Of a stretch of DNA of 64,000 bases, positions 10,970 to 23,164 are shown piece by piece. The stretch's first letter is position 1, and every line of letters starts with the position of its first letter. The notes under the pieces are model-generated. The model was not told where the DNA came from. It did not search any database and worked only from the letters and a program-made list of their open reading frames with translations. Made by a program: the position numbers and the translations under genes. Origin of the DNA: Lepidodermella squamata (taxonomy: Eukaryota > Gastrotricha); NCBI GenBank assembly GCA_047495785.1, contig JBLDXI010000032.1:2170001-2234000 (forward strand), given 5' to 3'.

Positions 10970-12968
10970 ATGGCTTCTTATTTTGCTTTGATATTTGCTG
11001 CGTCGATTCAAGGGGCTCTAAGTTACCCGAGTTTACAAATGGAAATGCCCAATGGCGACCGAGTTCCATCGCCTTGTGATCCGAAAGTCACCTGGCCGGG
11101 TGTAGGCCATGAGAGAAGTGCTGGATCAGGGCCTTTCAATCCGTTCGGCCGAGCTTTTCTAGCTAACGGCAAGACATGGACCAGAGATTTCTGCAGAGCT
11201 GACAGTGATGGTGATGGCAGGACGAATGGCGAAGAGCTGGGCGACCCAGGCTGCACGTGGACAAAAGGCGGCGTGCCTCAGGTCACCGACTCCGCTCAAT
11301 TGTCTCACCCTGGCGTTTGCGAGCCGATAACCTCCCCGCAGTGTGCGGGCAAAGTCAATTTTCTGCTCGAAATCGATGCTTGCAAGAAGTTGCTGAACAA
11401 CACAGAAGAATGGTGCCCAGCTACGAAGCTGCCAGATGTGAAGACAATGATGTTCAGGTTCAATGATACGATCATCCCGGATGATGAAACCACGTACTTC
11501 TGCCAAACGTTCAAGGTTCCGGCTGACAGGGATTATCACATCATCGCGGTAAGTAATGTCATGATTTCATAATAACCAAATTTAGTCGACTTTTATTCAG
11601 TGGGAACCTATAATTGCCAACTCCGAAATCATGCATCATCTCTTATTCTTCGTTTGCGACTCACCCGAAACTGAAGCTGCAATTAAAAAGACGGGAAATT
11701 ATTCGCTGCCAATGCGTTGTGGCCTTGTACCGCCTGAATGTCCCTATAGCCATATCGGATGGGCATTTGGTATGAAAGGCCGATGCTTCTACAACGACAC
11801 AGGAATGTTGATGGGAAAAAGTACCTACCAGACAGCTATCATGCAAATTCACTACAACAACGCGTATCGAAAGCCAAATCTTAGCGACTCGTCAGGTTTG
11901 AAGATCTACTATACCGAGAAAATACGCCAATACAACATCGCCACGATGAGACCTGGCCAGACCAATCTCGCCATTCCACCTCATTCGCCCCTAACCCGAA
12001 TTGTTGCTCGCTCGTTTCAATCGCCAAACTGCAGCCGAAAAATTTTGGGCAGTGATGTGAAACCAAATCCCACTTACAACATATCAGGTGTTCTGATGCA
12101 TATGCATAAAACTGGCAAACATGCCAAGTTGACGCTGGAGAAAGCTGACGGCAGGAAGCGCGTCATTTTCGATGCGCCTTATTACTACGACAGACCGCAC
12201 AACCTTGAGTTGGAACGAAATGAAAACATTGTAGTTGAAGCAGGGGATAACTTTGTCCTTGAGTGCCAATATCAAACAACCAATCGTGGCAATTGGACGT
12301 TTTTTGGCGAGAATACTGAGGATGAAATGTGCTTGGTCGGTTTGCAGGTAAGCGCCATTATTTGAATTCCAGAAACAGTTTCAAATCTTCATTTTTGTTG
12401 ATAGATATTTCCAAGGCCACGCGAGAGAAATTGCGTTGACGCAAACACTTTAGGGCTTAACGATGCTTGCACATTGGCCTCAATTAACCGAACTGAAGGA
12501 ATCTTGAATGTAGTTAATCTATGCAACCCTGCATTGTTAGCCAAAGTCATGCTTTCGATGAGGAACGACTCATCGACAACCCTCCTTAAAGCGTGTAATA
12601 TCGAGGCAAACACCCGCTCTACGGCCTGTTGTGATTACTTGAACAAACACCAGTTCTTCAAGTTCAACTGCGTTTACCAGGGCGCTTACGAGCTCACCCG
12701 ACGTCTGCTGGACGCCTCTGCTACGGAAGCAACGGTTCGAAATGTCTATGACAACGTTTCTCAGTGTATCTTTAATGTCATTGCAAATACGACTATGGAC
12801 GACACGCCGAAATTTATTGATAATAAGCAGGCTGATACTAAGCCAGCTGATAATAAGCCGGCCGTAGCTGTCACAACCCAATCTTCTGGAGCTTTTGCAT
12901 TTGCTGCGAAATTTTTACATGTGGCATTAGCTGCCTTCAACGCGACACTAATGAGATCGTTGTTGTAA
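10970..12968 (+). CDS. Temptin-domain copper type II monooxygenase (PHM/DBH-like), copy A
   Basis: Three exons: 10970-11548, 11601-12347 and 12405-12968. A signal peptide (residues 1-18) is followed by a temptin-like domain (YPSLQMEMPNGDRVPSPC, GVGH, then the acidic loop DSDGDGRTNGEELGDPGC). The Cu2-monooxygenase N-domain has MHHLL, the paired-His copper site, and QIHYNN, the third His. The C-domain has LMHMHKTG (His-x-His) and TEDEMC (Met ligand), so both copper sites look intact. The Cys-rich C-terminal region ends in a hydrophobic tail, compatible with GPI anchoring. The family hydroxylates small amines or peptides using ascorbate and oxygen; the substrate here is unknown. The fusion to temptin (a secreted pheromone fold in molluscs) is the unusual point. 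Gene C at 32703 has the same introns. Confidence 0.85.
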
Positions 12969-13925
12969 AGCATACTACGGCACCATGACGTGAAACAATC
13001 GTTGATTAATTATCAATTCCGGTGGTGTTACTGTTCTTGGAATTCGATTTATTGGGGGAACATTTTATGAATATCATGATTCAATCCAAAAGTAAAGTAA
13101 CATTCTTTTTCCACGGATCTCTGAGTATAAAATAGAACCAAATCCTGCCTTGCAGAACCTTTATGGCGATGGCTAGGAAGAATTCAGTCCCAATTCTCAG
13201 TCATAAGGGAATCACATGAGATTTGAATTCTCTGAGAAGTTGTCACTGGCTTGGAAGACGCTTCCGTACTGCCGCCTTTCTTAATGTCTATTGCTCGGAG
13301 ACCGGAGACATCAGTTGATCGTCGATGTACTACTAGATTCTAGGCCGTTCTGGTGCTAACTATTGAACAGATTTCTTCCACTACCAAAACTAAAGACTTC
13401 CGAACTCAGAAGGTTCTCGAATTACTGTAACAACATAAACATCTGAGACATTTTTTAATCGGCTTAATATTGAATTCTGAACTGCCATGCGTGAAGCTAA
13501 GTGATAGCCTCTCGTTGCAAGTTTCCGCAGCTTGATGACTACTAACCTTCCTTTTAATAGATGTTTTTTCCTGCAGTGATTTTACTCTAGCTCGATTTTG
13601 TGGCCACGAGAGACATGGCTTCCAGTAGTGATTTCTTACAAATTCTTACGTTATCAAATAATTAAAAATTGATGATTTTTCATGCATAGGTTAGGTTAAC
13701 AAAAATCGCAAGCATAAAAAACATAACAAAAGCAAACACGGATGACCTGATTTGTCACAAAGTTTGATGAAATTAAAATGACACTATTATCATTGGTAGA
13801 AAAACTGTTTCAAACTGAGGCGACTTAATGTCTTCAGAAGACCGAAGCCAACCTGATGACAACAGCTAATTCGACGTCCCTGTATCGATTGGAACTTACA
13901 TAAATTACGTTGTAGAAAAAACTAG
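12969..13925. other. Intergenic between convergent genes A; homologous to 27063-27856
   Basis: No ORF or RNA gene is supported. The first part is the 3' UTR region of monooxygenase A. Long stretches match the region after the wrecked copy (for example ttgttgtaaagcatacta and cgattttg..tggccacga), showing that the whole interval was duplicated. Confidence 0.6.
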
Positions 13926-16624
13926 TTAACTTGTGAAGCAATCAGCCCCAGTCCAGCCAGCATTGCAGGTACATTGACCCGGCGCAACGCACTGACCTCG
14001 CAGATAACATCCCATCGCGCAATTCGCTGTATGGGAGATAACGAAACAAAAATCTTTTTCTCTTTACTGGCTAACAATGTAAACATAGTATAGGCCGTGG
14101 GACATTATTTAAAGCAAATATAACGAGGAAACCTCCATGAAAAACATGCTGTTACTTACGATTGATGCAATCGGGAGGCTGCCAAGATGGTGTGCAGGAA
14201 CATTGGTTTGGGCGAATGCAAGTTCCACCGTTTGGGCAGCCCGATGGACAAATGGCTAAAATTGGATAGATGAATTTACCCAAAAATTATGATAGAGAAG
14301 GAAACTTTCACATACGTGTATTGCACGTAGTCCCCGCCCAGCCAGGTGAACAGGTGCAAGTGTTGGGAGCCAAGCATATACCTCCAGTGCCACATCCTGG
14401 ATTGCAGACAGCTGTAATAGAAGTAGCCTAGAAAACATTGATGAAGATGCTTTCGCAAAAGTTACGCATAGCACAATCCCAGCCACCATACCCAGGCTGA
14501 CACGTGCAGCGGAACCCTCCCAAACTGTTCAGATCTCCAACGCAAGATCCATTCAGGCAATTAACTGGACACGTTATCTCTATGGTGGGTTAACAATTAG
14601 AAGGATCACAAGCAATTCTGATTGCTGATTTAATTACGGTTAATCAATTTGCACTGGTCCTTAAGCGTTGAAATCTGGCTCGGCGACAGGGCTGCTTTGT
14701 AAATCGAAAAACAGGAGTACTTGTTGTTGTACGCTAAATTCAAGAGCACTTCAGACGGCATCCGTCTGTAAATAAAATATATACGATCGTTTTTTTTAAT
14801 TCAATAAGGTAATTTTGATATCATTTCTTTTACTACTCATGAACTTGCCTGGCACCAAGAAAAAGCGTGCGATGAGTGATAACTGTCGTTGCGATCGCAG
14901 GAACGCTGAATTGATCATCACAGACGATCTTCAACTGTGAACTGCTCGCGTTCCAAATCATGGCATAGAAATGCCACCCAGTTAGGTTGGTCGGAAAATA
15001 GGCAGCCGGACTAGAAGGATCGGGATAACCGAATAAGTCATTTGTTTGTAAGTCGCTTCCATTAGTTGCACTATAACGCCACATGGCCGCGAATCTATTC
15101 GTCCCATCGCCGAACTCAAAAAGAGGTCCTCGCTGCGGCAGATTTGCAAACATCGAAATTGTGAAAGAGGATGTAGAAACATTAAGAGCGTCCGATGTTA
15201 TGTTTATCCAATTGCTAGCAGTGCCGGTCTCAACTGCAGTGTCCGGTTGCCCAAATGGTCCGACTGCGCTTGGGCAAGGAGTTGGTTGGTGAGTTGCATC
15301 TATGCCATTGCTAGATATGTCTCGATTTCGAAATAGAGCATTCAATGGCCAATATCCGAGTAGGCTCGGTAGGCCTGCTTGATTATTGATGAACTGATAC
15401 ACATTATCACGGCCAGAACTTAGTTCTGAATGGAATGAATTACGCTCGATATATATTGTCGTGACAACACCCTACGTGTACTGCAAGTAGAGCCACTCCA
15501 ACCACTGAAACAAGTGCAGGTATTAGGTGCTGTGCAACGACCACCAACACCACAATCAGGAGTACAAACGGCTGAATGAAAACAACTTATCGGAAGTAGC
15601 CCATAAGTAAAAGCAATAAGCGTACGTATACTGCAATCCCAGTTTGTCCAGCCAGCTTGACAAGTGCACCTGTATCCTCCCGGTGTAATGGTATCCCCAA
15701 CGCACGTTCCCGATTGACAGTTGGTTGAACAGGTTATTTCTACAGGATTGCATTGGGCAATCAACTATCAAGTATACAAGCAATGTTCAACTAACGACTT
15801 AAAATTTGGCATTGATCACGGAGGAGAGCTAATTGAGCTGCGTTGAAGGCTGTTTTATGAATCGAAAAACAAGCGTATTTGTTGTTGTACGATCCAGGCA
15901 ATGAAATTGATGTAATCAATCTGAATTAAGAAGAAGATTCAAAGGAAGCTTTGTGAACAATTATCATTCATAAAACTAACCTTGTTCCAAGATACATGCT
16001 CCTGAACGTCGTGAATGCTGTTATTGAGACCGGCGAACTTATTTGATCATGGCATACTGCCGTCATTTGCAAGGTAGTTGAATCAAAAATGTGTGCGACG
16101 AATCGCCAACCAGCAGTGAAATTACAATTAACCCTCAAATAGGCGTACGCGGGGTTGGGTGAAATGAATATCGTATTTGGCTGCATTATGGTATCGTCGC
16201 TAGCAACATTCCACATATTGGCTTTTAAGGCTGGCGTCGTAACATCCTCGTATTCGTAGATGGGGCCGCGATTCGGGATGTACACGAAGGTAGCGATAGT
16301 CACAGATGATGAGCCGAAGTTCAGTAGATTAGAAGTTAAGTTCAAGTAGTTGCCAGAATTGTTAGCGTGTGTTTCGTAAGCTGTACCCGGCTGGCCGAAT
16401 GGGCCTTGTGTCACGGGGGTAGGGGTCGGTGCGGACGTGGCATGAATTTGATTTCCCGAAATGTCTTGCAGACCGAAGAGCGAATGCAGCGGCCAATATC
16501 CAACCATGTTCGGCAAAGAAACTTTATTTAGGGCGAATTGAGTGCCGAAATCTTGCGCGAGCATCGCATCAACTCTGAGAAGAATCAAAAAGCAAGCGAG
16601 AATATTTTGCATTTTTTCTTTCAC
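13926..16624 (-). CDS. Secreted LamG-like/EGF-repeat protein, copy A
   Basis: The ten exons on the minus strand are 15981-16624, 15796-15920, 15626-15739, 15476-15571, 14849-15425, 14638-14765, 14466-14579, 14316-14411, 14160-14255 and 13926-14036. The order is signal peptide, LamG/concanavalin-like domain ([19 protein letters not shown]), two EGF units, a second LamG-like domain ([20 protein letters not shown]) and four EGF units of the form VCxPxCGxGGxCxAPNTCTC. The EGF exons all begin and end in phase 1. The second LamG exon uses a GC donor (CCAG|GCAAGT), where the first uses GT at the same site. No transmembrane segment is seen, so it is probably secreted matrix or adhesion protein. It is a recent duplicate of 27857-30577. 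Confidence 0.85.
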
Positions 16625-17394
16625 GCAAGCAGGAAGAAAAATTGCGAAATGCGACTACATTGTTACTTTGCTGTCAGATAATTTAGTTAATTATCGTTAA
16701 ATCGATTGAAGATACAGTAATCTTCCTTGGATTCCTCCCAGGTGTAGATTGTCCTTCTCTCACCTGCATGAACTAGAGCAATTTATATGTCGGGGCTGCG
16801 TAGATGCACGCCGAGAAAACGTTCATAGATAGATAGATGCGGAAAATCGTTTAAGCTCCCTAGTAACTTGGTTGCGCTTTTGTCGTTGAGGTGTGCGGCG
16901 GTGACAGCAGGGTCAATCAAAATCGCGCCACGCTGCGAGCGCCAACCCATGAGGCATTCACAATAATTGATTTCACCATTTATTAATTTCACATTTTGCT
17001 GGAGCATCGTCTATGGGCGGTTTGAGTTCTTTACAGCTCTTTCCCGAAAACACGTTCCTTGAAATACAACAATGATTTCGAAGATGTATTGACGGAAATA
17101 TCGAAAACGTTGTTTGAGAATTGGAAATTCCAGCTTTTAATGATTATTTTCTGCTTCATAATTCCAACTAAAGTGAAAACTGTAGTCACATAACTGTCTT
17201 AAGGCTGCTCAGGTTCGACTTCCATCATTTGAGGAGCTTCTTCGAGGTAGACAATTTAGCAATACAAAGATAAAATCCGACATGTTTTCTGCGACATTTA
17301 ATCAGAAAAAAATAAAAATCGACATTATATAAAACGTAAAACTAGGGCCGACAATTTGGATATCTTAATTAAGCCAAAGACATTTTAAAATAAA
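16625..17394. other. 5' flank of LamG/EGF gene A and intergenic
   Basis: About 16625-16990 matches 30578-30920 upstream of copy B, so the promoter was duplicated with the gene. Beyond that I see nothing. Confidence 0.45.
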
Positions 17395-17470
17395 TGTTCG
17401 GGTCCGGGTTAGGTTTAGGTTTAGGGTTTGGTTAGGGTTCAGGATTAAGATTAGGGTTAGGGTAGTTCGA
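17395..17470 (+). repeat. Degenerate telomere-like TTAGGG/TTTAGG stretch
   Basis: Several near-perfect TTAGGG and GGTTTAGG units occur in tandem with interruptions. It is far from any window end and followed by unique sequence, so this would be an interstitial telomere-like tract or a simple repeat. Confidence 0.5.
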
Positions 17471-18336
17471 GTCTCGGGTTTCCATGATGCTCGATTTTTG
17501 GGTCCTTGCGCTTCCCCAATAACCATTTTCATGCGGAAAAAATAGGCTACTCTTTCGGAACCCCGTTTTTCTTTTACATAAACCGAAAACTAGCCATCTG
17601 GCATTTTCCTAATGTTTTCAGCTTGAATTTAATTAAAAAAAATATGCATGAAAGTTGGCACCCAAACAATTATTCATATGAATTTATTGATACAGCAGCC
17701 CTCAAAGGTAGCACCGACTTCAGCATAGTAAGTACTGTAGGGACAAAATCGGCTCAGCAGCGACAAAATTTAGGTTTCTTTAATAATGAGTCAACCGACA
17801 AATTAGCGATAGGAGTACGGTTAGGTATGGTGAAGGTAGGCATGATAGAGGTACAGGTAGGACGTCAGAACAGCGAAAGCGACTAAACAGCGAAAAACCC
17901 TCCCTAAAATGCTATGTAATGTGGGATATTAAAATCGCTGTATTGTCGCGTTCGCTGTTTCGGGTATTAGCTGTTATGGCGGTCTGCAGAGGTACATGGT
18001 GCTGCCGTTGGTGCTACCGTAGATCGGTATTTCAGCTGATGAAATCAGTTCAAGCACATTTCAGCTTATTTCGTGCCGGTCTGGGTATTGTAAGTTTCAG
18101 CATTGGCCACCCCTGGTCAAAGTCTACAAATGAGGACTGTCGGAACAGCGTAGTTACATTCGTTGAATCTCCTAATTTCATCACTTCTTCTGCTCAATTT
18201 TTGCTCGTAAAGCTATAATTGTTTTGATTGAGTCTCGACGATTCAGAAAACGACAACTCAGCCTGCGACAACTCAGCCCGCGACAACTCAGGCTACGGTG
18301 CATTTTTTGAATTATCTACTATCACTATTTACTACC
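17471..18336. other. Intergenic, no gene supported
   Basis: The ORFs are short, lack homology that I can recognise and have no splice-joined continuation. A short tandem of cgacaactcag units occurs at about 18248-18290. Confidence 0.4.
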
Positions 18337-19317
18337 GTCAGCTGGCAGTTGGAGCTATCCGGACGGCGAAAAAAAATTACCCCCTGATTTTTTTTTTGCA
18401 TTTTTACCATAGATAAATATTTATCTATGATTTTTACACGTTTCAGAAGGTCCTGATTCCAATGGCACCAGCATTCCGAATAGCCCCACGGATGGGGCTA
18501 TTCGGACAGGTGTGGGGCTATTAATAATACATAAATATTCAATTCAAATATTACTGATATATGCTGTGCTCAGTGGTCGAGTGGCTTTGGATGTGCTTCT
18601 AGAAAGCATAGCAAAGTACGAAGCGAGGGTTCGCGTCCACGCCGCGGGGCAATTTTTTCCGCTAAATTTTCGAATTATTTTTATGCACAAGGATTTAGGC
18701 AATTTAAAGCACTGATTTTTAGTTGAATTTTTTGTCAATTATATTCGTAATTATTTAATTGGCAATCTCGTATGACATCAGTAAATTTGTCTTTTCCAGC
18801 TTTTCCACCTTATTCAAAAATTAAAATGTAAATGAAGTTAAAGTCCGCTTTAATCAGCAAGGAGCGCTTGAATAACACAGTTCATTAGCATATTCAAATG
18901 GCAGACCGAATAGCCCTTCAAATTCGCTTTTTGATGGGGCTAATCGGACGCAATTAATTAGACAAAAGTATGAGTCGGATCGGATCAATTTTCAAGGGTG
19001 CCTTAGCGTCCGGAGATTCAGGAAAAATTGGGCGCAGGTCCAGCAAAATTCTCTTCGGGTCCAGGTAATTCAACGCAGAACATGCTTAAACTGAGAGGTA
19101 AACTTACACTTGAAAGGTAAGCCCATATCTTCACAACCACTTACTCTCTGGTCATGAAATTTTTAGGGTATGTGGGTCGTCTTTCCACCTAACTCCGTGC
19201 AAAATTTCATTGCCAACGGCGGGGTAGTTTTTGAGCCATTCTCATTCTCCTGTTTGCATGAACATTCGTCCGAATAGCCCCAATGACCCAGATTACCCCA
19301 AATGACGGTACCTATTA
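18337..19317. mobile_element. Putative non-autonomous element with imperfect inverted ends and ggggctattcgga motifs
   Basis: The left edge (taccgtcagctggcagttggagctatccgga) and the inverted right edge (taccgtcatttgggg...ggggctattcgga) are imperfect inverted copies. The motif ggggctattcgga or its complement recurs near 18475-18520, 18905-18950 and 19268. The boundaries are approximate and no transposase is seen. Confidence 0.4.
18557..18645 (+). repeat. tRNA-like segment (possible SINE head or tRNA pseudogene)
   Basis: The sequence tgctcagtggtcgagtgg resembles a Pol III A box of a type II (Ser/Leu) tRNA. About 55 nt later gggttcgcgtcc resembles a B box, followed by a T run. The acceptor and T stems do not pair well, so it is not a functional tRNA. 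Confidence 0.3.
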
Positions 19318-19409
19318 CTTCTATATTATTTACTGAGTAATTGCCGCCGGCGAATTTGAACGTGACGAAACGGTCTACTTGGCGTTGCAGCTGGCGGGTT
19401 TGGTTTAGA

Positions 19410-21433
19410 AAACATGACTAACAACCCTTTCGCTGACGCCCGAGAACTGAAAGCATTTCAACCTCCAGAACCTCTACCTCAGCAGCAACAGATCGTTAGC
19501 CAGCAGCCTACGCTGACCAATCGCCAACGAGGTAGATGTATATATCTTGTTTAAACGCATGCTCTTATCACATTTTCTATCGGCGAAGGAACTATTCCTA
19601 AAGTTCGACCTGTCCGAGCAAGACCAACATCATCAAGAAATGCAAGAAGTCAACTTCAGGCGCCAACTGAGACTCGGGACTGGACGCCCCCACTTGTTGT
19701 TTCTTCTCAACGCGGGCCCGATATGCGAGTACACGAAAATTGTTGCTTCAAGCGTCGCCCTACACCTGATGCCAATGGCAACTTCGTCTGGAGATGTGCT
19801 CAGAGGTCGCCACCTTTCGAATGCCCCTGTCACATAACAACATTACCCTTTTATCGTTACGAGCCTTTACCCGGTCAGACGGGCTTAGTGCATGACCATT
19901 TTATCCCGGAGGATGGCTTAAATCTGGCAAGAAAAGCTATTGGGGCCATGGTTCAGCCGGCTAGATCTACCGTCGAGCCAACTTCTTTTATTCTTAAGGC
20001 TGAGGCCTATTCTTAAGGATACCCCGAGGCCGTAGGAAATCATTTACCCAACAGGGAAGCCCTGAAACGAATGATTCAACGGGCTCGAAGCTAGGGCTCG
20101 GGAGGCAACCCTAATTCCGAAGGCGACGGTGAAGTTCCCTCAATACCACCTGTCAATACTCATCGAAATGAAAACTTTTTACTGTTCGACGATCCTGACA
20201 CTGTAGACCCAAGAGAGAGAATCTATATTTTCGGTACTATGACACATCTCAGAGCTCTCGCCCGTTATCGTCATTGGGCCGCTAATGGCACTGTTGCGTC
20301 TTGCCCAAAACCATTTTACCAACTTTTTACTCTCCATTTTTTTTACGAAACCTTCCAGGGCAGTCAGGGTCGTAGAGTTGTTGCATGCAATTTTCGCTTT
20401 ACTTCCAAATAAGAAAAAACCAACTTACAAACGGTTGTTTCAAGCGCTCAAAAGGCTGCTGCCAGGTAAATATTCGACAACGTTATATACAAACTCTCAT
20501 TTTAAATGGCAAGAACTTGATCCTGAATCCTTTATGGCCGATTTTGAATCCGCCAGTCGCTCAGCATTTAGCGAGGTATTCGACCGAGCTGATGTCAGGG
20601 GTTGCCTTTTTCATCTCTCATGCAGTCAATCTTGAGAAAGGTTGTGTATCTTTTCCGCGATGGCATTATATTTCAGGTCGATTTTAGGTGAAAAAGCTGG
20701 GCTTGTGGACCGCTTTTTTGAGAAGTCAGGCTGTTCGGACTGCTGTACGTCTCCTTGGAGCCTTGGCCTTTCTTCCGCAGCGACTGGTCGCGTCGACATT
20801 CCGTTTCATAGTGATGCGAATTTTGCAAACAGGTCTAGTCGTCGAGCATCCACTGTTGAAAGACGAAAGACCTCTATCTTTACTTCCGCGACACCTATAT
20901 TGGCTACAATGACGACTTCGGGCTTCGACGACTTCGACGACAATGACGACTTCGGGTTACACCCCGTTACGCTCCTGAAAGATGGAACCAATTCGATAGA
21001 GTTGTGCAAGGGCTGCCCAGATCTGATACCTCTCTTGACGGTTTTCATTACGGCTGCCGCGGGACTCTATGTGTTAAGCTGCCTCTCACCGCTTTCATCG
21101 ATCGCCTCCGTGTACGTTTTGAAATGTAATGATACTCATAAACTAAGATAGCTTTTACAGATGGAACAAAACCATTACGAGGACGTGCTCAGAGATCTCG
21201 AAAACGGTCAACAGATGTACAGACCACGTCATGCCAATAACGTCAGGCTGGACGTCGAATTGAGTAACCTCTTGCTGACCAATCGCCAACAAGGGCTTTT
21301 CAAATCGAACAATGGCGAGAGGCTTTTCGACTACCTCGTTCGAGTCGACCAAATATTTTCCCGGTACAACAGGTACTGGGAAGTCGAGGATATCAGCGAC
21401 GACGAGCAGGACGGCGATGAGAACGATGGCTGA
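19410..21433 (+). pseudogene. FLYWCH/MULE-type transposase relic
   Basis: Frame-broken segments in conserved order: a finger-like part (about 19700-19860: NCCFKRRPTPDANGNFVW with a later C.C.H), then about 20168-20400 with IYIFGTMTHLRALARYRHW followed by ANGT and a PFYQLFTLH stretch, then VRTAVRLLGALAFLP (about 20730), PERWNQFDRVVQGLPRS..S.DGFH (about 20965-21050), and an acidic C-terminal ORF 21161-21433. MULE transposases typically show WxADGTF at the first catalytic Asp; here Asp is Asn. At least three frame changes and stops are present. The similarity calls are from memory of the family pattern. Confidence 0.55.
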
Positions 21434-21560
21434 ACGGCCCAAAAATGTGTTAACTTTTCTTCATTAGCTGTAAATTCTTAGAAAACCGGGTTTGCAACCG
21501 TTATGATAATCTGTGTAATAACTTTTTGGAACATTCCACTATCCATTATTCATTCATTTT

Positions 21561-23016
21561 ATTCAAGTGACTCTGAGGGTTCGCCATACTTTTCTCAACC
21601 GTACTTTTTCCAACAGTGTATTTCGTTCTCAACATGCAGCTACTCAACCCGCATTTTTCTCAACATGCATAAAAGACCCCGTCTTTCGTGACGCGAGCCC
21701 CTCTTCAGAGCACCTCTCACTGCGTGCGGTCCGCCACCTTCGCAGCACTACTCCCGTCTTTTCTAAGCGCTCTTATAATCCCGCAGTGTGGAGTAACTTG
21801 GCCTTAATAACCAGAAGCCTAATGTTTGATTATGGGTTGAGTAAAACGGAAAAGCAATAAACACCAAGTGGTCCAAGCATATATATATGGCTTAGAGGTT
21901 TTGGATCGAAATTTTTGAAAAATTTACCTTTGAAATTCATGCGCTTTCAATATAATGCACATATACCTAATCGAAATATCGAATTCAATTCCGGGCAACA
22001 ATTCTGGCGGAGGCTAAATTTTAATTCAAGTCAGCATTCCACATGCTACCAATTATTCTGATCGAAGTCTGCCATCAGCCGCGGCCGGTTGGCAAAATAT
22101 TGCGCGAAATACCATATTTTAGTGGTATTATAAGGCCGCGGCGACTATTTTTCTTGATTTTCGTATAAAGGGTAAAAAAGCGGCGATTATCCCTTAATTT
22201 TATTTGAGTGCGAGTGCGGCGTTTATTTGAGCCGCGGCCTTTATACCACTAAATACGGTAACCACAAATGTATATGAAATTAACACGGATGAGCAAGGCA
22301 AGCAGGCAATCGGCAAACCGGTCACCGTGGCTGATGGATGACCGGCCGATTGCAGACTTTGAAACACGACCCGAATGACGAGGGGCTTGGACTCATTTTA
22401 ATTTTGGCAGACCAATTCGAGTGTACTCTGTCTTGGAAATCACCGCGCGCAGTACAGAATTAAAGCGCCATAAAAACTCCGATTTTTGCCAATTTTTCTT
22501 GTCACTTTTGACTAGCTGAGTACCCGAAAATGTTCAAATTGCAGTAAAAAGTCAAAAATAATTAACATTGTGAATTATTGCCAGACTGTTTACCCTCTTA
22601 AGAAGGAGAATCATGTCATTTGGGGTCTAATAGTAACAAGACTATTAGACTGGAGAGGCACTCGCATGCGCCCCCCGCATCGCCGGGGCTCACGCTCGCT
22701 CGTCAAGTTGAGAAACACACCTGTTGTGTAAACAACACGTTGAGAAAACCACATGTTGAGAAAAGTATAGTTGAGAAAAGGCGGCACTACCACTCCGAGT
22801 TACCCAAGGCTGAAATTGGAAATGCCAAATGGCGACCGCGTTCCATCGCCATGTGATCCAAAAGTCACCTGGCCGGGTGTAGGCCACGGGAGAAGCGCTG
22901 GACCAGGGCCTTACAACGCGTTCGGTCGAGCTTTTCTAGCCAATGGCAAAACTTGGACCAGAGACAAAGGGCGGCGTGCCTCAGGTTACCGATTCAGCTA
23001 AATTTTCTCACTTTAC
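21561..23016 (+). pseudogene. Wrecked monooxygenase copy B: exon 1 split by an insertion, with an internal deletion
   Basis: The stretch attcaagtgactctgag (21561-21577) matches the end of the signal-peptide coding sequence of gene C. The continuation, ttacccaaggctgaaattgg, resumes at 22800 after a 1.2-kb insertion. From 22800 to about 22965 it matches the temptin exon. Then about 75 nt (the DSDGDG loop) are missing, the frame shifts, and the copy stops near 23003. It cannot encode a working enzyme. Confidence 0.75.
21578..22791. mobile_element. hAT-like non-autonomous element with 8-bp target duplication
   Basis: It is inserted in exon 1 of copy B between actctgag (21570-21577) and actccgag (22792-22799), an 8-bp duplication with one mismatch. 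The ends are imperfect inverted copies: ggttcgccatacttttctca on the left, ggtagtgccgccttttctca read in reverse on the right. Subterminal ttctcaac units repeat in both arms. No transposase ORF is evident. An 8-bp duplication is typical of hAT and related superfamilies. Confidence 0.6.
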
Positions 23017-23164
23017 TTAGAGGTCAATGAAAAGGGAATGTTACTGTATTTGATGGAATCATGGTATTCAAATGATCTCAGAGTAAATCGAATTCGAATA
23101 GCATAAAATTCACCGGATTCGATAATTAAACAACGGTAAAATTTTAGTGTCATGTTGCCATGCT
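23017..23164 (-). pseudogene. Inverted 3'-flank fragment of a monooxygenase copy (part 1)
   Basis: The reverse complement matches the 3' flank of gene A (about 12990-13110; shared landmarks such as gaatgttact, gaatcatg.tattca, aaatcgaattc, tgataatta). It directly follows the exon 1 remnant and continues, beyond the transposon block, at 26714-26985. Confidence 0.6.

Noticed and set aside
13000-13920. Extra exons downstream of monooxygenase A
   Set aside because: Frames are short and not preserved in the duplicated copy at 27063-27856.
17395-17470. Telomere-like repeats as a sign of a chromosome end
   Set aside because: The units are degenerate, the tract is short and flanked by ordinary sequence with genes on both sides.
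18557-18645. Functional tRNA gene
   Set aside because: A and B box-like motifs exist but the acceptor and T stems do not pair; kept only as tRNA-like repeat.
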